Under the pieces are notes generated by a model. It worked only from the letters and a program-made list of their open reading frames with translations. It did not search any database and was not told the origin of the DNA. A program made the position numbers and the translations under genes. Positions 18,301 to 26,000 of a stretch of DNA of 64,000 nt are shown here, one piece after another; position 1 is the first letter of the stretch, and the number at the start of each line of letters is the position of its first letter. The DNA is from an uncultured Anaerolineaceae bacterium (GTDB lineage: Bacteria > Chloroflexota > Anaerolineae > Anaerolineales > Anaerolineaceae), in NCBI GenBank assembly GCA_937897615.1, contig CALCNO010000032.1:62001-126000 (forward strand), in the 5' to 3' direction.

Positions 18301-18491
18301 ATCTGATACCAAAAGACTTTTTTGTAGCGGGCGCTTAATTCAAGCAGCGCAGTGGTCTTGCCAAAGCCGGTACCGGCATGGATGAGCGTGAGCGGGGAAC
18401 CAAACGTTCCCTTAATGAGCGCATCCAGGCGTTCACGGTGGAAAATCCCCCGGTGTGGCTGCGGGGGAAGTAACTTGCTGCGAATGACCAT
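15306..18491 (-). CDS. STAND ATPase transcriptional regulator with C-terminal BTAD (SARP/MalT-like)
   Basis: This regulator has about 1061 residues. The ATG at 18491 (MVIRSKLLPPQPHRG) is preferred over an in-frame GTG five codons upstream because MalT-type proteins begin this way. An NTPase domain comes first, with Walker A HAGTGFGKTT and Walker B VLILDDYH. A long TPR-like helical region follows. The last 220 residues or so are a winged-helix DNA-binding domain (LGKFDVWRG, REQLTDRLWPDLD) and a bacterial transcriptional activation domain (YQGDYLCESYADSW, ALREDLNVEPSAETVALYRQL). It is likely a signal-responsive activator. It faces the transporter operon tail-to-tail and lies 60 bases downstream of an MFS gene, so its target cannot be assigned by position alone. 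Confidence 0.85.
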   Translation of the reverse strand: MVIRSKLLPPQPHRGIFHRERLDALIKGTFGSPLTLIHAGTGFGKTTALLELSARYKKVFWYQITEPDRDPMLFLAHLLVACAPGSHDLLERLEKSGHAAAPAVVTALLNQLTLDLEEDAVLILDDYHLVSDVTDINHWFEQLVENRPPRLHIAIACRKIPETPAFIRWRVKATLLIIDQGDLSFTVEEISDLFSGLYGFPITPAQAQNIYSYTDGWIIALQMIWQRLQASHTRQLDSILAELPTQLSNLFNFLAQEVLHRQAAEVQEFLLSSAVLRQLDANACNALLGISNSTELLHSLVEKGLFTFSVDEVTYRYQRLFQDFLLDQGKNDPQRMHDLHKKAAEFFISISDPEEAIYHLFSCDENARAADLIETTGLHLLQIGRLRTISKWIERLEDGLLDQHPRIRILQGDVQRFRSQFEDAINSYARAEKIFSRQKDLHGRSQALRSMAQVYLDTIRPLKASSLLEEALALLEPQEHPAEVADLMDQLAENKLNMGKPEEARAMHKEASMLRSESDPDDIYLEARAMLRTGRLFEGINQLEAYYLEEPDLQGRLRPQRFHREVPLLLSLIHLMLGNIEQGEYFARQGMEVGRKLDSPFVEAVGLMRLGHAAQLKPFRPWQAQRMEAARDYYLQAIERIKPFNVVRVQVEPLWGLCRFYGYQGNLSEARRLADQAVDVADSSGDYWFVALLLTTMGTSYALAGEFSQAEEWLQKGIARFTDVGDQFGNLAARVARVFNLWQNASQVEALEEFARVAPLLKQLNFGLLLTRPSHLGLQDTQPLLPLVLEAYRKGIEKEWLAGLFGVVDLAVLDYHPGYELAIRTLGKFDVWRGKTPILPRDWQREKARQLLQFFIINNGKWASREQLTDRLWPDLDADAAAQNLKVAYNALTRALEPLREPGQAPFFITRHDTLYGINPAASIALDTDDFARLAASDSIDDLQAAHTIYQGDYLCESYADSWSAGTREELRVTYLQSGLRLATLFFEAGKWDDSMRICHDLLAVDPCNEAAFCMLMRCHAQRGNRSAVHSVFQRCTAALREDLNVEPSAETVALYRQLTQ

Positions 18492-18551
18492 GTCTGATAA
18501 AGGCACATGGATATTTTACCAAACCTGGCGGGGGAGGGGAGTGCTTTGCGA

Positions 18552-19856
18552 TCAGGCTTTTGAAGCCGCGGTGTTTTGTGCCGGCACCAGGCGCGAGAAC
18601 AGGCCCGCTGCCAGCCAGCGGATGATGATGGTGACCACCAGCACGCCAATAAACCCCCAGCGCGCCACTACACCGCTGCCAGCCAGAGCGCCCAACGCCA
18701 GCGAAAGCGCCACCAACACCTGGTAAACCGCGGAAAACAAGGGGACTTTGTCAGAAGGCATAAACTCAAGCAACAGGTTAAAAGAGGCCAGGTTGTAAGC
18801 CCCCCAGAAGAAACCGTTAAAAACGTTCAGCAAAGCAATATGCCACACCTTTGTGGCAAAGATCCAGCCCAGCGGCAACAGGGGGATGAGGAGCATGCTC
18901 AACAACTGCAACCTGCGCGCGCCAAAACGATCTACCAACGAGCCCAGCTTATTCTGTACCAGCAAGGCACTCAGCGAGACCACTGCGTTGAGCAGGCCAA
19001 TTTGAGAAGCAGTAAAGTGCAATTCCTGCAACATGTGCACGTTGAAGAACGGCGCTGAAACATTGATGGCAAAATTCCAAATGGCTGCAGTAAGCACCAG
19101 CAGCAAAAACTGAGATTGACCCCGCAGATCATTGAACAGGCGGGGCAAAGACAACTTTTTTCCGCCCTCAAGCGGGGAAGGAGAGGGGCGTGACCCTATG
19201 TGCGCATAGCTGAAAGCCGAGGAGACCCCCATCACAAAAGCCACTCCAAGGGCGATCTGATAGCCCAACTGGCCGGTGAACACCGTGATGAGCTTGCCAA
19301 TAAGCAGCGTGACCAGAATACCCGCAACACTCATGATGAAATTGCGTGAGCCAAAAAAGCGGCCGCGTCCCTCAATGGGTACGATCTCGTTGGTCACCGC
19401 CATCCATGCCGGATAACCCAGGTTGGCAAAGCTATCGCGCAGTACAGAGAAGAAGATCGCCGCCCACACCAGGCTGGCGCCCTTGAAAAACATGGGCACA
19501 AACACCAGCAGCAGGATCGAAAGCCGCGAAAGCCCGCCAATGAAGAGCATTGCAGCTTTCTTTTTGCTGACAAAGCGTTCCGCAATAAATGCCCCCGGCA
19601 GCAGGAGCAGTGCCGCGGCCAGGTTGGAAAAAGAACTCATCAGGCCTACTTGAACTTCAGTTGCGCCCAGCACCAACACGTACAGACTGATGTAATTGGC
19701 GTAGATGTTGTCATGTGCCGCGGCAAAAAGGCCGTCAAACCAGAACCAATGCAAATTACGCTGCACAGCGGCAGGCTGGGTTTTGCCCCAGGAGCCGCCA
19801 ACCGTCAGTTCAGAGACCCACTTGCGCGCACTTTTGAACAGATACCTGAAGTTCAT
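18552..19856 (-). CDS. MFS transporter
   Basis: This 434-residue protein has about twelve hydrophobic segments. Its N-half has FDGLFAAAHDNIYANYISLYV, a loop AERFVSKKKAAM typical of the MFS loop 2-3, and EGRGRFFGSRNF. Substrate cannot be predicted. It shares the strand with the downstream regulator gene and may be co-transcribed with it, which would fit a regulator and exporter pair. No terminator is visible in the short gap between them. Confidence 0.82.
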   Translation of the reverse strand: MNFRYLFKSARKWVSELTVGGSWGKTQPAAVQRNLHWFWFDGLFAAAHDNIYANYISLYVLVLGATEVQVGLMSSFSNLAAALLLLPGAFIAERFVSKKKAAMLFIGGLSRLSILLLVFVPMFFKGASLVWAAIFFSVLRDSFANLGYPAWMAVTNEIVPIEGRGRFFGSRNFIMSVAGILVTLLIGKLITVFTGQLGYQIALGVAFVMGVSSAFSYAHIGSRPSPSPLEGGKKLSLPRLFNDLRGQSQFLLLVLTAAIWNFAINVSAPFFNVHMLQELHFTASQIGLLNAVVSLSALLVQNKLGSLVDRFGARRLQLLSMLLIPLLPLGWIFATKVWHIALLNVFNGFFWGAYNLASFNLLLEFMPSDKVPLFSAVYQVLVALSLALGALAGSGVVARWGFIGVLVVTIIIRWLAAGLFSRLVPAQNTAASKA

Positions 19857-19930
19857 AGGATAGCTCTTTCAAATGCTATCCGTTATACCGCAAATCCTGC
19901 AGAAAAGATACTCTCTCGGTGGTAAAAATG

Positions 19931-19986
19931 ATTACTTCTGATTTGTTTAAATAATCGGAAGTAATACAAACGATCATTTAAACAAA
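19931..19986. other. Two overlapping inverted repeats in the intergenic region
   Basis: ATTACTTCTGATT (19931-19943) pairs with AATCGGAAGTAAT (19953-19965), 13 positions with one G-T. Independently, TTTGTTTAAAT (19942-19952) is perfectly complementary to ATTTAAACAAA (19976-19986). The two foldings share bases and exclude each other. This could be an operator or an alternative RNA structure between the MFS gene and the secreted-protein gene. Confidence 0.5.
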
Positions 19987-20006
19987 AAAGGGAGCAGAAC
20001 TCCCTC
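19984..20006 (-). terminator. Terminator of the secreted-protein gene
   Basis: On the minus strand GGGAG, a five-base loop TTCTG and CTCCC are followed by TTTTTTGTTT. It lies about 45 bases past the stop codon of the gene at 20053-20901. Confidence 0.7.
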
Positions 20007-20052
20007 TTTTGGCTTTGGTCAGTACCGGGGTAATTAACTTTTGCGAATCAAT

Positions 20053-20901
20053 CTAATATGAGGCGAACACTCTTTCCGCGATCACATAGCAAACCCCGAT
20101 GGTTACTTTATAGAACTCGGAATGGGGTTCATAGGTCCTAAAATAGTCAATGTTCGGCGAAACATCCATGCCATAGAATGGAGCGCTATCAAGAAAGGCT
20201 GTACCTGTGGCTGTGCCTGCCCACGAGAAAGACGGCACACCCTCCGAATCAGTTGCCGGTGTCGAATACAAGAATTCAACCGTTACCGGCAATCCACTGA
20301 TATCCTCTGTGGAATAGAATTCCATGCCGATGATCGAATCAGTATAACCAGTTCCAGAAGGAGTCCAACTGCCAGTGATGTAAAAGCCCTCAATTCCAAA
20401 ATCAAACGGACATTCATTCATCGCTGGCAACTTGGATGGATCGACCACCCAACTGATAAAGGTATAAACCCCATCACCGGTGATCGTTGTGCACGCAGTA
20501 CTGGATATGGCTTCATCGGCAGTAGTAATTGTGGTTGGCAACAAAACCCACTTGCTCCCATTCCACATTCCCACCTTTCCACCCCACCCCTGAGAAACCT
20601 TAACCGAAGAGATCGTAAAGCAGGCCGTCGCTTTTCCAGACTCCATTCCCTTAACGATCACACCCGAGCCTTCAAATTGCGCTTCTCCTTCGGGAAAACC
20701 AACCGGAAGTAATTTCTGATTAAGTTCGGTCGTTCCGGGTAATTGAGCAATAGGAATGATCTCTGTGGTAAACTCCATATCCCCTGAAACCGGAGTTACT
20801 ATAGGATCATCTCCTACTTCAGCTCTCGCGCTGCCCGGGACCCCAAACAGCAACGCGACAACCAACAACACACTGAGCCCAGTCATTGCATGCTTTCTCA
20901 T
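20053..20901 (-). CDS. Secreted protein sharing a domain with the protein at 2540-2998
   Basis: This 282-residue protein is of no known family. The start at 20901 is preferred over 20913 because GGAGGG lies eight bases upstream of MRKHAMTG. A signal peptide ends at about GSARA. Residues of about 60-150 contain ACFTISSVKVSQGWGGKVG, WVLLPTTIT, a second Cys and GDGVYTFISW. This order (Cys, G-W-x-GK, WV-L-TTI, AC, GVY) matches the smaller secreted protein at 2540. The C-terminal half is beta-rich, with IIGMEFYSTEDISGLPVTVE and a further Cys pair. It is monocistronic, with its own promoter and terminator. Confidence 0.7.
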   Translation of the reverse strand: MRKHAMTGLSVLLVVALLFGVPGSARAEVGDDPIVTPVSGDMEFTTEIIPIAQLPGTTELNQKLLPVGFPEGEAQFEGSGVIVKGMESGKATACFTISSVKVSQGWGGKVGMWNGSKWVLLPTTITTADEAISSTACTTITGDGVYTFISWVVDPSKLPAMNECPFDFGIEGFYITGSWTPSGTGYTDSIIGMEFYSTEDISGLPVTVEFLYSTPATDSEGVPSFSWAGTATGTAFLDSAPFYGMDVSPNIDYFRTYEPHSEFYKVTIGVCYVIAERVFASY

Positions 20902-20951
20902 AAATCCCTCCATATACTCAGATTAAAAACAGAATAGGAAAAACTCTTCCA

Positions 20952-20980
20952 TATATAATCTAGCACAATTGATAACGCAA
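20952..20980 (-). promoter_or_regulatory. Putative promoter of the secreted-protein gene
   Basis: On the minus strand TTGCGT (20980-20975) and TATATA (20957-20952) are 17 bases apart, about 50 bases upstream of the start at 20901. A TATAAT at 21004-21009 on the plus strand may serve the divergent gene at 21042, but its -35 region is weak. Confidence 0.45.
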
Positions 20981-21041
20981 TTCAAGCATAATATTGTGTC
21001 AGTTATAATTATCTCAACCCATGTTGAAAGGCACCTCCCTC

Positions 21042-23093
21042 ATGAACAAAGTCCTTACTTTCATTACCTCCCGCAAGTTCACCCCCTGGCTGCTGTTGAT
21101 CCTTACCATCCTCAGTTTTGGCCTGATGATCCCGGCGATGGGGTACTTCATGGACGACTGGTACTTGATCTGGTTCAAGCACGCCTTTGGCGCAGGGCAA
21201 TACCCGGCATATTTCTCGCTTGACCGGCCCCTGATGGGCTACTTCTACGTAGCCGCCAACGCGCTGCTTTTCAACTCAGAATCGCCGCTGGTATGGCACA
21301 TCTTCGGCCTGCTTACGCGCTGGCTGTGCACACTGGCTCTGTGGCAATTCCTGAACACCCTGTGGCCCAGGAACAACCGCCAGAACACCTGGGCGGCTCT
21401 GCTGGCGGCGGTCTTTCCCGGCTTCATCCAGCATTGGATCATTGTTATCTACTCCTTCTTCTATGTCTGCCTGGCGGGGATGTTCTTCTCTTTCACGTTG
21501 ATGATCCGTGCGGTGCGTGACCGAAAACATTTCTGGCTTAATTACATTCTCTCCATTCTCATCGGTTTTTATTCGTTTGCCGCCGCGGAATTTTACAGCG
21601 GCCTGGAACTCGTCCGCCCGGTTATTTTGTGGATCGCTCTCCTCGGCATTGTACCGCTGCGCAAAATGCGCTTCTGGCAAACATTGAAATACTGGGCGCC
21701 TTACCTGGCAGCCTTTCTCGGATTCACCCTGTGGCGGGCCTTCTTCTTTGAATCGGTGAATCACACCGTTGCCATCACGGGCCAGCTTTCCAGCTCGCTG
21801 CGGGAAGTACTGGTGAAGACCGCCGGCAAGCTGGTGCAAACCATTGTGGATTCCACGGTCAACGTATGGACACAAACCATTAATCTGGCCAATTACCCCG
21901 CCTTTGGCAGGGCCGGCCTCAGCCTGATCGTGCTGGCACTGGTGGTCTTCTCTGCCCTGGCCTTATGGCTGCGCTCTTTCAACCGCCATACCGCTGGGGA
22001 GCAGGAAAACGAGGCGGACACCTGGAGCAAGCAGTCCTTCTGGCTGGCGGCTATCTCCCTAGTGGTGGCCCTGATGCCCTTCTGGGCCGCCGATCTGGAG
22101 GTAAGTCCGCGCTACCCGTATGACCGCTTTCTGCTGGCCTACCTGATGGGAAGCTGCCTGCTGTTGGCCGGGCTCATCAACCAGTTTGCCCGCAGCCGCA
22201 CGCTGCAGGTCATCTTCCTTGCCGTGCTGGTGGCCTCCAGTGCGGCCTTCCAGTACAACCAGATGGCACAGTACAAGACAATGGCCGATTACCAACGCAA
22301 TCTCATCTGGCAACTGGTCTGGCGCGCCCCCGACATCAAACCCGGAACGACCATCATGTCCAACGGCCTGCCTTACCAGAATTACCTCAGCGGCAACGCC
22401 ATAACCACCGAAATCCAGTGGGTCTATTCGGATAAGGTCGTTGCCGACACGCGCACATTGGATTATGTATTCGTATTCATCAACTCGCCGCAGGTTGGGG
22501 CTATCGCCGAACTTTCTCCCAACCATGAGATTAGTTACGACTTCCGTACCTACACATTCAGCGGCAGTACCAACCAGGCGCTGATGGTAGGCGGAAAAAG
22601 CGGCGGGTGCCTGCGCGTTTTGGATAAAAACTTCACGCCAGCACAAGCAGTTGTAGACATTTACCCCAAACCCATGCTGGACGCCACCGGGATTTCCAAC
22701 CTGGATACCATCATCGCGGGTGCCTCGCAAAAGACCCCGCCGGCTTTTCTCTTTGGCAGCGAACCCGCCCATACCTGGTGCTATTACTTTGAAAAAGCCG
22801 AATTGGCCCGCCAGACCGGCGACTACGCGCAAACATACGACCTCATCCAGCAGGCCATGCAACTTGGCTTCGCTCCCAAAGACCTGACGGAATGGTATCC
22901 CTACATCGATGCCAGCCTTCGCCTTGGGTCTTTTGACGAGGCTGCCGAACTTTCAAGCCGCATCATCATTGGAGATGGCGTTGTCAAATACGGAGTTTGC
23001 CACACCTGGGAAAATTACATCAACTCTTTGCCCGCCGGGGATGCCGAACTTGAAAAAGCCCGGGCGCAGTACCTGCAGTTGGAGTGCAACTAG
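21042..23093 (+). CDS. Polytopic GT-C-like membrane protein with C-terminal soluble domain
   Basis: This protein has 683 residues. The ATG at 21042 is preferred because GAAAGG lies before it and an upstream ATG at 21021 is only about 12 bases after a TATAAT. It has about ten or more hydrophobic segments. An acidic motif (MDDWYLIW, D38-D39) lies in the first outside loop, as in GT-C glycosyltransferases, followed by SLDRPLMGYFYVAANALLF. After the membrane part come a beta-rich region and a TPR-like tail (LFGSEPAHTWCYYFEKAELARQ). The protein at 32898-34910 has the same plan and motifs. It is the only gene of the glycan locus on the plus strand. Confidence 0.75.
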   Translation: MNKVLTFITSRKFTPWLLLILTILSFGLMIPAMGYFMDDWYLIWFKHAFGAGQYPAYFSLDRPLMGYFYVAANALLFNSESPLVWHIFGLLTRWLCTLALWQFLNTLWPRNNRQNTWAALLAAVFPGFIQHWIIVIYSFFYVCLAGMFFSFTLMIRAVRDRKHFWLNYILSILIGFYSFAAAEFYSGLELVRPVILWIALLGIVPLRKMRFWQTLKYWAPYLAAFLGFTLWRAFFFESVNHTVAITGQLSSSLREVLVKTAGKLVQTIVDSTVNVWTQTINLANYPAFGRAGLSLIVLALVVFSALALWLRSFNRHTAGEQENEADTWSKQSFWLAAISLVVALMPFWAADLEVSPRYPYDRFLLAYLMGSCLLLAGLINQFARSRTLQVIFLAVLVASSAAFQYNQMAQYKTMADYQRNLIWQLVWRAPDIKPGTTIMSNGLPYQNYLSGNAITTEIQWVYSDKVVADTRTLDYVFVFINSPQVGAIAELSPNHEISYDFRTYTFSGSTNQALMVGGKSGGCLRVLDKNFTPAQAVVDIYPKPMLDATGISNLDTIIAGASQKTPPAFLFGSEPAHTWCYYFEKAELARQTGDYAQTYDLIQQAMQLGFAPKDLTEWYPYIDASLRLGSFDEAAELSSRIIIGDGVVKYGVCHTWENYINSLPAGDAELEKARAQYLQLECN

Positions 23094-23147
23094 GCCCGCT
23101 CGAGCAATTCGTTTGCGAAGGTTGATATTAACGCTGAATGATGTTGC

Positions 23148-24287
23148 CTATGTCTGAAATGCCTGTATGGCATCGATGACGCGTTCCTGATCGTCGTCGG
23201 TCATGTTATAGAAGAGCGGCAGGCGCACCAGCCGGTCACTGATGTCCTCGGTCACCGGGCAATCGCCGGCTTTTCCGCCAAACCTGAGCCCCATATCCGA
23301 AAGGTGCAGCGGCAGATAGTGGAAAACACACAGAATCCCTTTTTCCTTCATGTAGGCAATAAAACGTGTGCGCACTTCCAAGCCGGGCATGAGCAGGTAA
23401 AACATGTGATAAGGCTGTTCGCAGTAGTTTGGCACAAATGGCAATTGCACCGCATTTTCCTCTGCCCAGCCGGCTAGTTCGTGCTGATAGCGTTTCCAGA
23501 TCTCTCCACGTCGCAACTGGATTTTTTCAGCAGATTCCAGTTGCGCCCACAGCACTGCTGCCAGAATCTCAGACGGCAGGTAACTTGACCCTACATCCAC
23601 CCAGGTGTATTTATCCACCTGGCCGCGGAAGAAGCGGCTGCGATTGGTGCCTTTCTCACGGATGATCTCAGCGCGCTCCGCAAAAGCGGGATCACTGATC
23701 AACAGTGCACCGCCCTCACCGCAAGAAATGTTCTTGGTTTCGTGAAAACTTTGCGTGGCCATCACCCCAAAGGTGCCCAATCCCCTGCCCTTGTACTTGC
23801 CAAAGAGCCCGTGCGCATTATCCTCTACGATAGGAACATTATGCCTATGCGCAATATTTATGATGGGGTTCATCTCACAGCCCACCCCGGCATAATGCAC
23901 CACATAGATCGCCCGCGTCCTTTGCGTGATCAGGCCCTTAAGCTTGGACTCGTCTAAATTAAGCGTATCGGGGCGGATATCGGCAAAGACTGGCCTGGCA
24001 CCTCGCAGCACAAACGCATTCACCGTGGATACAAATGTAAACGATGGGACGATCACTTCATCGCCCGGCTGCAAATCCAGCAGCAGCGCCGATAGCTCCA
24101 GAGCGTGCGTGCAGCTGGTGGTCAGCAGCGCCCTGGCTACTCCCATCCCCTGCTCAAACCAGGCACTGCACCTTTTGGTGAACGCGCCATCCCCGGAGAG
24201 ATGCCCGCTTTCCAGCGCCTGGCGGATATACTCAGGTTCCTGTGGCACGTATGCAGGCCGGTTGAATGGAATGAAGTTTTCTGCCAT
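23148..24287 (-). CDS. rffA: dTDP-4-amino-4,6-dideoxygalactose transaminase
   Basis: This 379-residue DegT/DnrJ/EryC1 aminotransferase is very close in pattern to E. coli RffA (WecE): IPFNRPAYVPQE at the start, SGDGAFTKRC, LLTTSCTHALELSALLLD, PSFTFVSTVNAFVLRGA, VVHYAGVGCEMN and SFHETKNISCGEGGA, which carries the PLP lysine K185. It converts dTDP-4-keto-6-deoxyglucose to dTDP-4-amino-4,6-dideoxygalactose using glutamate. RmlA and RmlB, which supply the substrate, are in the same gene cluster, and the acetyltransferase for the next step is immediately upstream, 15 bases away. Confidence 0.92.
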   Translation of the reverse strand: MAENFIPFNRPAYVPQEPEYIRQALESGHLSGDGAFTKRCSAWFEQGMGVARALLTTSCTHALELSALLLDLQPGDEVIVPSFTFVSTVNAFVLRGARPVFADIRPDTLNLDESKLKGLITQRTRAIYVVHYAGVGCEMNPIINIAHRHNVPIVEDNAHGLFGKYKGRGLGTFGVMATQSFHETKNISCGEGGALLISDPAFAERAEIIREKGTNRSRFFRGQVDKYTWVDVGSSYLPSEILAAVLWAQLESAEKIQLRRGEIWKRYQHELAGWAEENAVQLPFVPNYCEQPYHMFYLLMPGLEVRTRFIAYMKEKGILCVFHYLPLHLSDMGLRFGGKAGDCPVTEDISDRLVRLPLFYNMTDDDQERVIDAIQAFQT

Positions 24288-24302
24288 GTGGGTTGCCTTT
24301 CC

Positions 24303-25028
24303 TCACTCAAACCATTTGTGATACCACAAATCAATTGACCGCACAAAATATCCGGCGCGCTGGTACAGATTTTGCGCAGGGATGTTACGACCCTGTGTCA
24401 CTACCTCTACCTGCTCAAAACCAATTTGCCGCAGCTCTTCACTGATAAAGCGCTGCAACTCAAGCGACAGCCCTTTGCCGCGCCAGGCAGGCCGGGTTCC
24501 CACCAGCCCAATTTGTGCCTGTGTGCCGGCTTTGGAACTCACACTGGTAAAGGCCGCCAGATTGTTCTCCACATCGATCACCCATACATCATGGCCCTGC
24601 AAACGCAGGTCGTTTTCGATCCACACTTCATACATCTCATCCGCTTTGCGCGGGTCAAAATGGCCATCCACCTTGAAACGGGAAAACTGGAAGGCATTCC
24701 GAGCCATTTCATTCAAGGTTGCCAGATCGCTTTCCTCCGCGCGGCGGATGTGCCATTGCGGCACAAAAGCCTTCTCCGGCTTGCGCAAATCCTTTACAAA
24801 GGTAACCCGCAAGTCTACAAAATGAAAACCGTTTATTTCTGCCGCGGTGGTGGAATTTGTTTCCAGGCCGCTCGCCAGGTAGTACAGGCAATCTATCCTC
24901 TCCTGCCTGGCCCATTCAATTACAGCCACAGCCTCATCGCTTGCAAGAGAGCCGGAAGTAATGCGGGCAATGCGTTTGCCAAAGAAGTTGCTGTCCCATT
25001 CCAAAAACTCTACTGATAAAGTGTTCAT
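24303..25028 (-). CDS. GNAT acetyltransferase, RffC/WecD-like (dTDP-fucosamine acetyltransferase)
   Basis: This 241-residue protein opens VEFLEWDSNFFGKRIARI, the typical start of RffC (WecD) proteins. Its C-terminal half is a GNAT fold with the acetyl-CoA loop TRPAWRGKGLSLELQRF and QNLYQRAGYFVRSID. It probably N-acetylates dTDP-4-amino-4,6-dideoxygalactose to dTDP-Fuc4NAc. It lies just upstream of the matching aminotransferase gene and overlaps the GT2 gene by four bases (ATGA), so the three are co-translated. Confidence 0.85.
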   Translation of the reverse strand: MNTLSVEFLEWDSNFFGKRIARITSGSLASDEAVAVIEWARQERIDCLYYLASGLETNSTTAAEINGFHFVDLRVTFVKDLRKPEKAFVPQWHIRRAEESDLATLNEMARNAFQFSRFKVDGHFDPRKADEMYEVWIENDLRLQGHDVWVIDVENNLAAFTSVSSKAGTQAQIGLVGTRPAWRGKGLSLELQRFISEELRQIGFEQVEVVTQGRNIPAQNLYQRAGYFVRSIDLWYHKWFE

Positions 25029-25969
25029 CGCTCCGTTTTCCCGGTGGTAGATTTGATCACATAGGTTGGCTTATCCATTAACCTGAAGTGCATGCGTGCC
25101 AGGTACTCCCCCATGATTCCCAGCGCAAACAACTGCACCCCGGAGAATATGGCAATGGTGGAGGCCAGGAAGGTAAAGCCCGGCACCGCCCCACCCTGGA
25201 TCAGATAGCGGATGAACACATATAAGAATATGCCGATGCCAAACAAAATGAAGAAAAATCCCGCCCCGGTGGCCAGGCGCAACGGGATGGTGCTGAACCC
25301 GGTCATCAAATTGAACGCATGTGCCACCAATTTGCGGAATGTGTAATGCGACGTTCCATAAGTCCTTTTTTCGTGTTTGACTTGCACATACCCAAATCTA
25401 GAAGTTCCCCAGGTCAGCAGCACGTCAATCGAAACTGCCGGGCCGTTGTACTGCACAAAAGCATCGCGCAGGCGGGTGTAGAAAATGCGAAAAGCACTCA
25501 CATGCCGCGCCGAAGAGGCATTCATCACCGTTGCCAGGGTGGCTTTGGTGATCACCGATGCCATATCACGCCAGAGACCATGCTTTTCTGCCAGCGGAGC
25601 GCCATACACCACATCAAACCCCTCGTTCAACCTGGCCAGCAACTGCGGAATGTCCTCCGGGTTATGCTGCAGGTCATCGTCGATGGTTACACACAGTTCG
25701 TAGCGCGCCGCGCGGATGCCCGCCAGCAATGCATTGTGCTGTCCAAAGTTGCGCATCAGATCAACGCCGTGCACAACGCCGCATTTCTTTGCCAAACTCT
25801 CAATCACGCCCCAGGAATGGTCAGGGCTGCCATCGTTCACCAAAAGAATCTCATAGGCACTGGTAACCTTATCCAAAGTGGCGGTAAGGCGTTGCACTAA
25901 CTCGGGCAGCGTGGCTTCGCCGCAATACACCGGAACAATTACAGAAATAGAAGGCAGAGAGTTTTTCAT
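25025..25969 (-). CDS. GT2 polyprenyl-phosphate glycosyltransferase, ArnC/GtrB-like
   Basis: This protein has 314 residues from the ATG at 25969. A longer frame to 26053 would overlap the upstream gene by about 50 bases. GT2 features are SISVIVPVYCGEATL, EILLVNDGSPDHSW, the DXD-like TIDDDLQHNPEDIP and KRTYGTSHYTFRKL. Two hydrophobic hairpins close the protein, as in ArnC, GtrB and DPM1. Such enzymes move a sugar from a nucleotide donor to undecaprenyl phosphate on the inner face of the membrane. It is the only soluble-domain glycosyltransferase in the locus. It would supply the lipid-linked donor used by GT-C enzymes around it. Confidence 0.88.
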   Translation of the reverse strand: MKNSLPSISVIVPVYCGEATLPELVQRLTATLDKVTSAYEILLVNDGSPDHSWGVIESLAKKCGVVHGVDLMRNFGQHNALLAGIRAARYELCVTIDDDLQHNPEDIPQLLARLNEGFDVVYGAPLAEKHGLWRDMASVITKATLATVMNASSARHVSAFRIFYTRLRDAFVQYNGPAVSIDVLLTWGTSRFGYVQVKHEKRTYGTSHYTFRKLVAHAFNLMTGFSTIPLRLATGAGFFFILFGIGIFLYVFIRYLIQGGAVPGFTFLASTIAIFSGVQLFALGIMGEYLARMHFRLMDKPTYVIKSTTGKTER

Positions 25970-26000
25970 AGTTTTTACCGAGACTCTATTAAACCACAAG

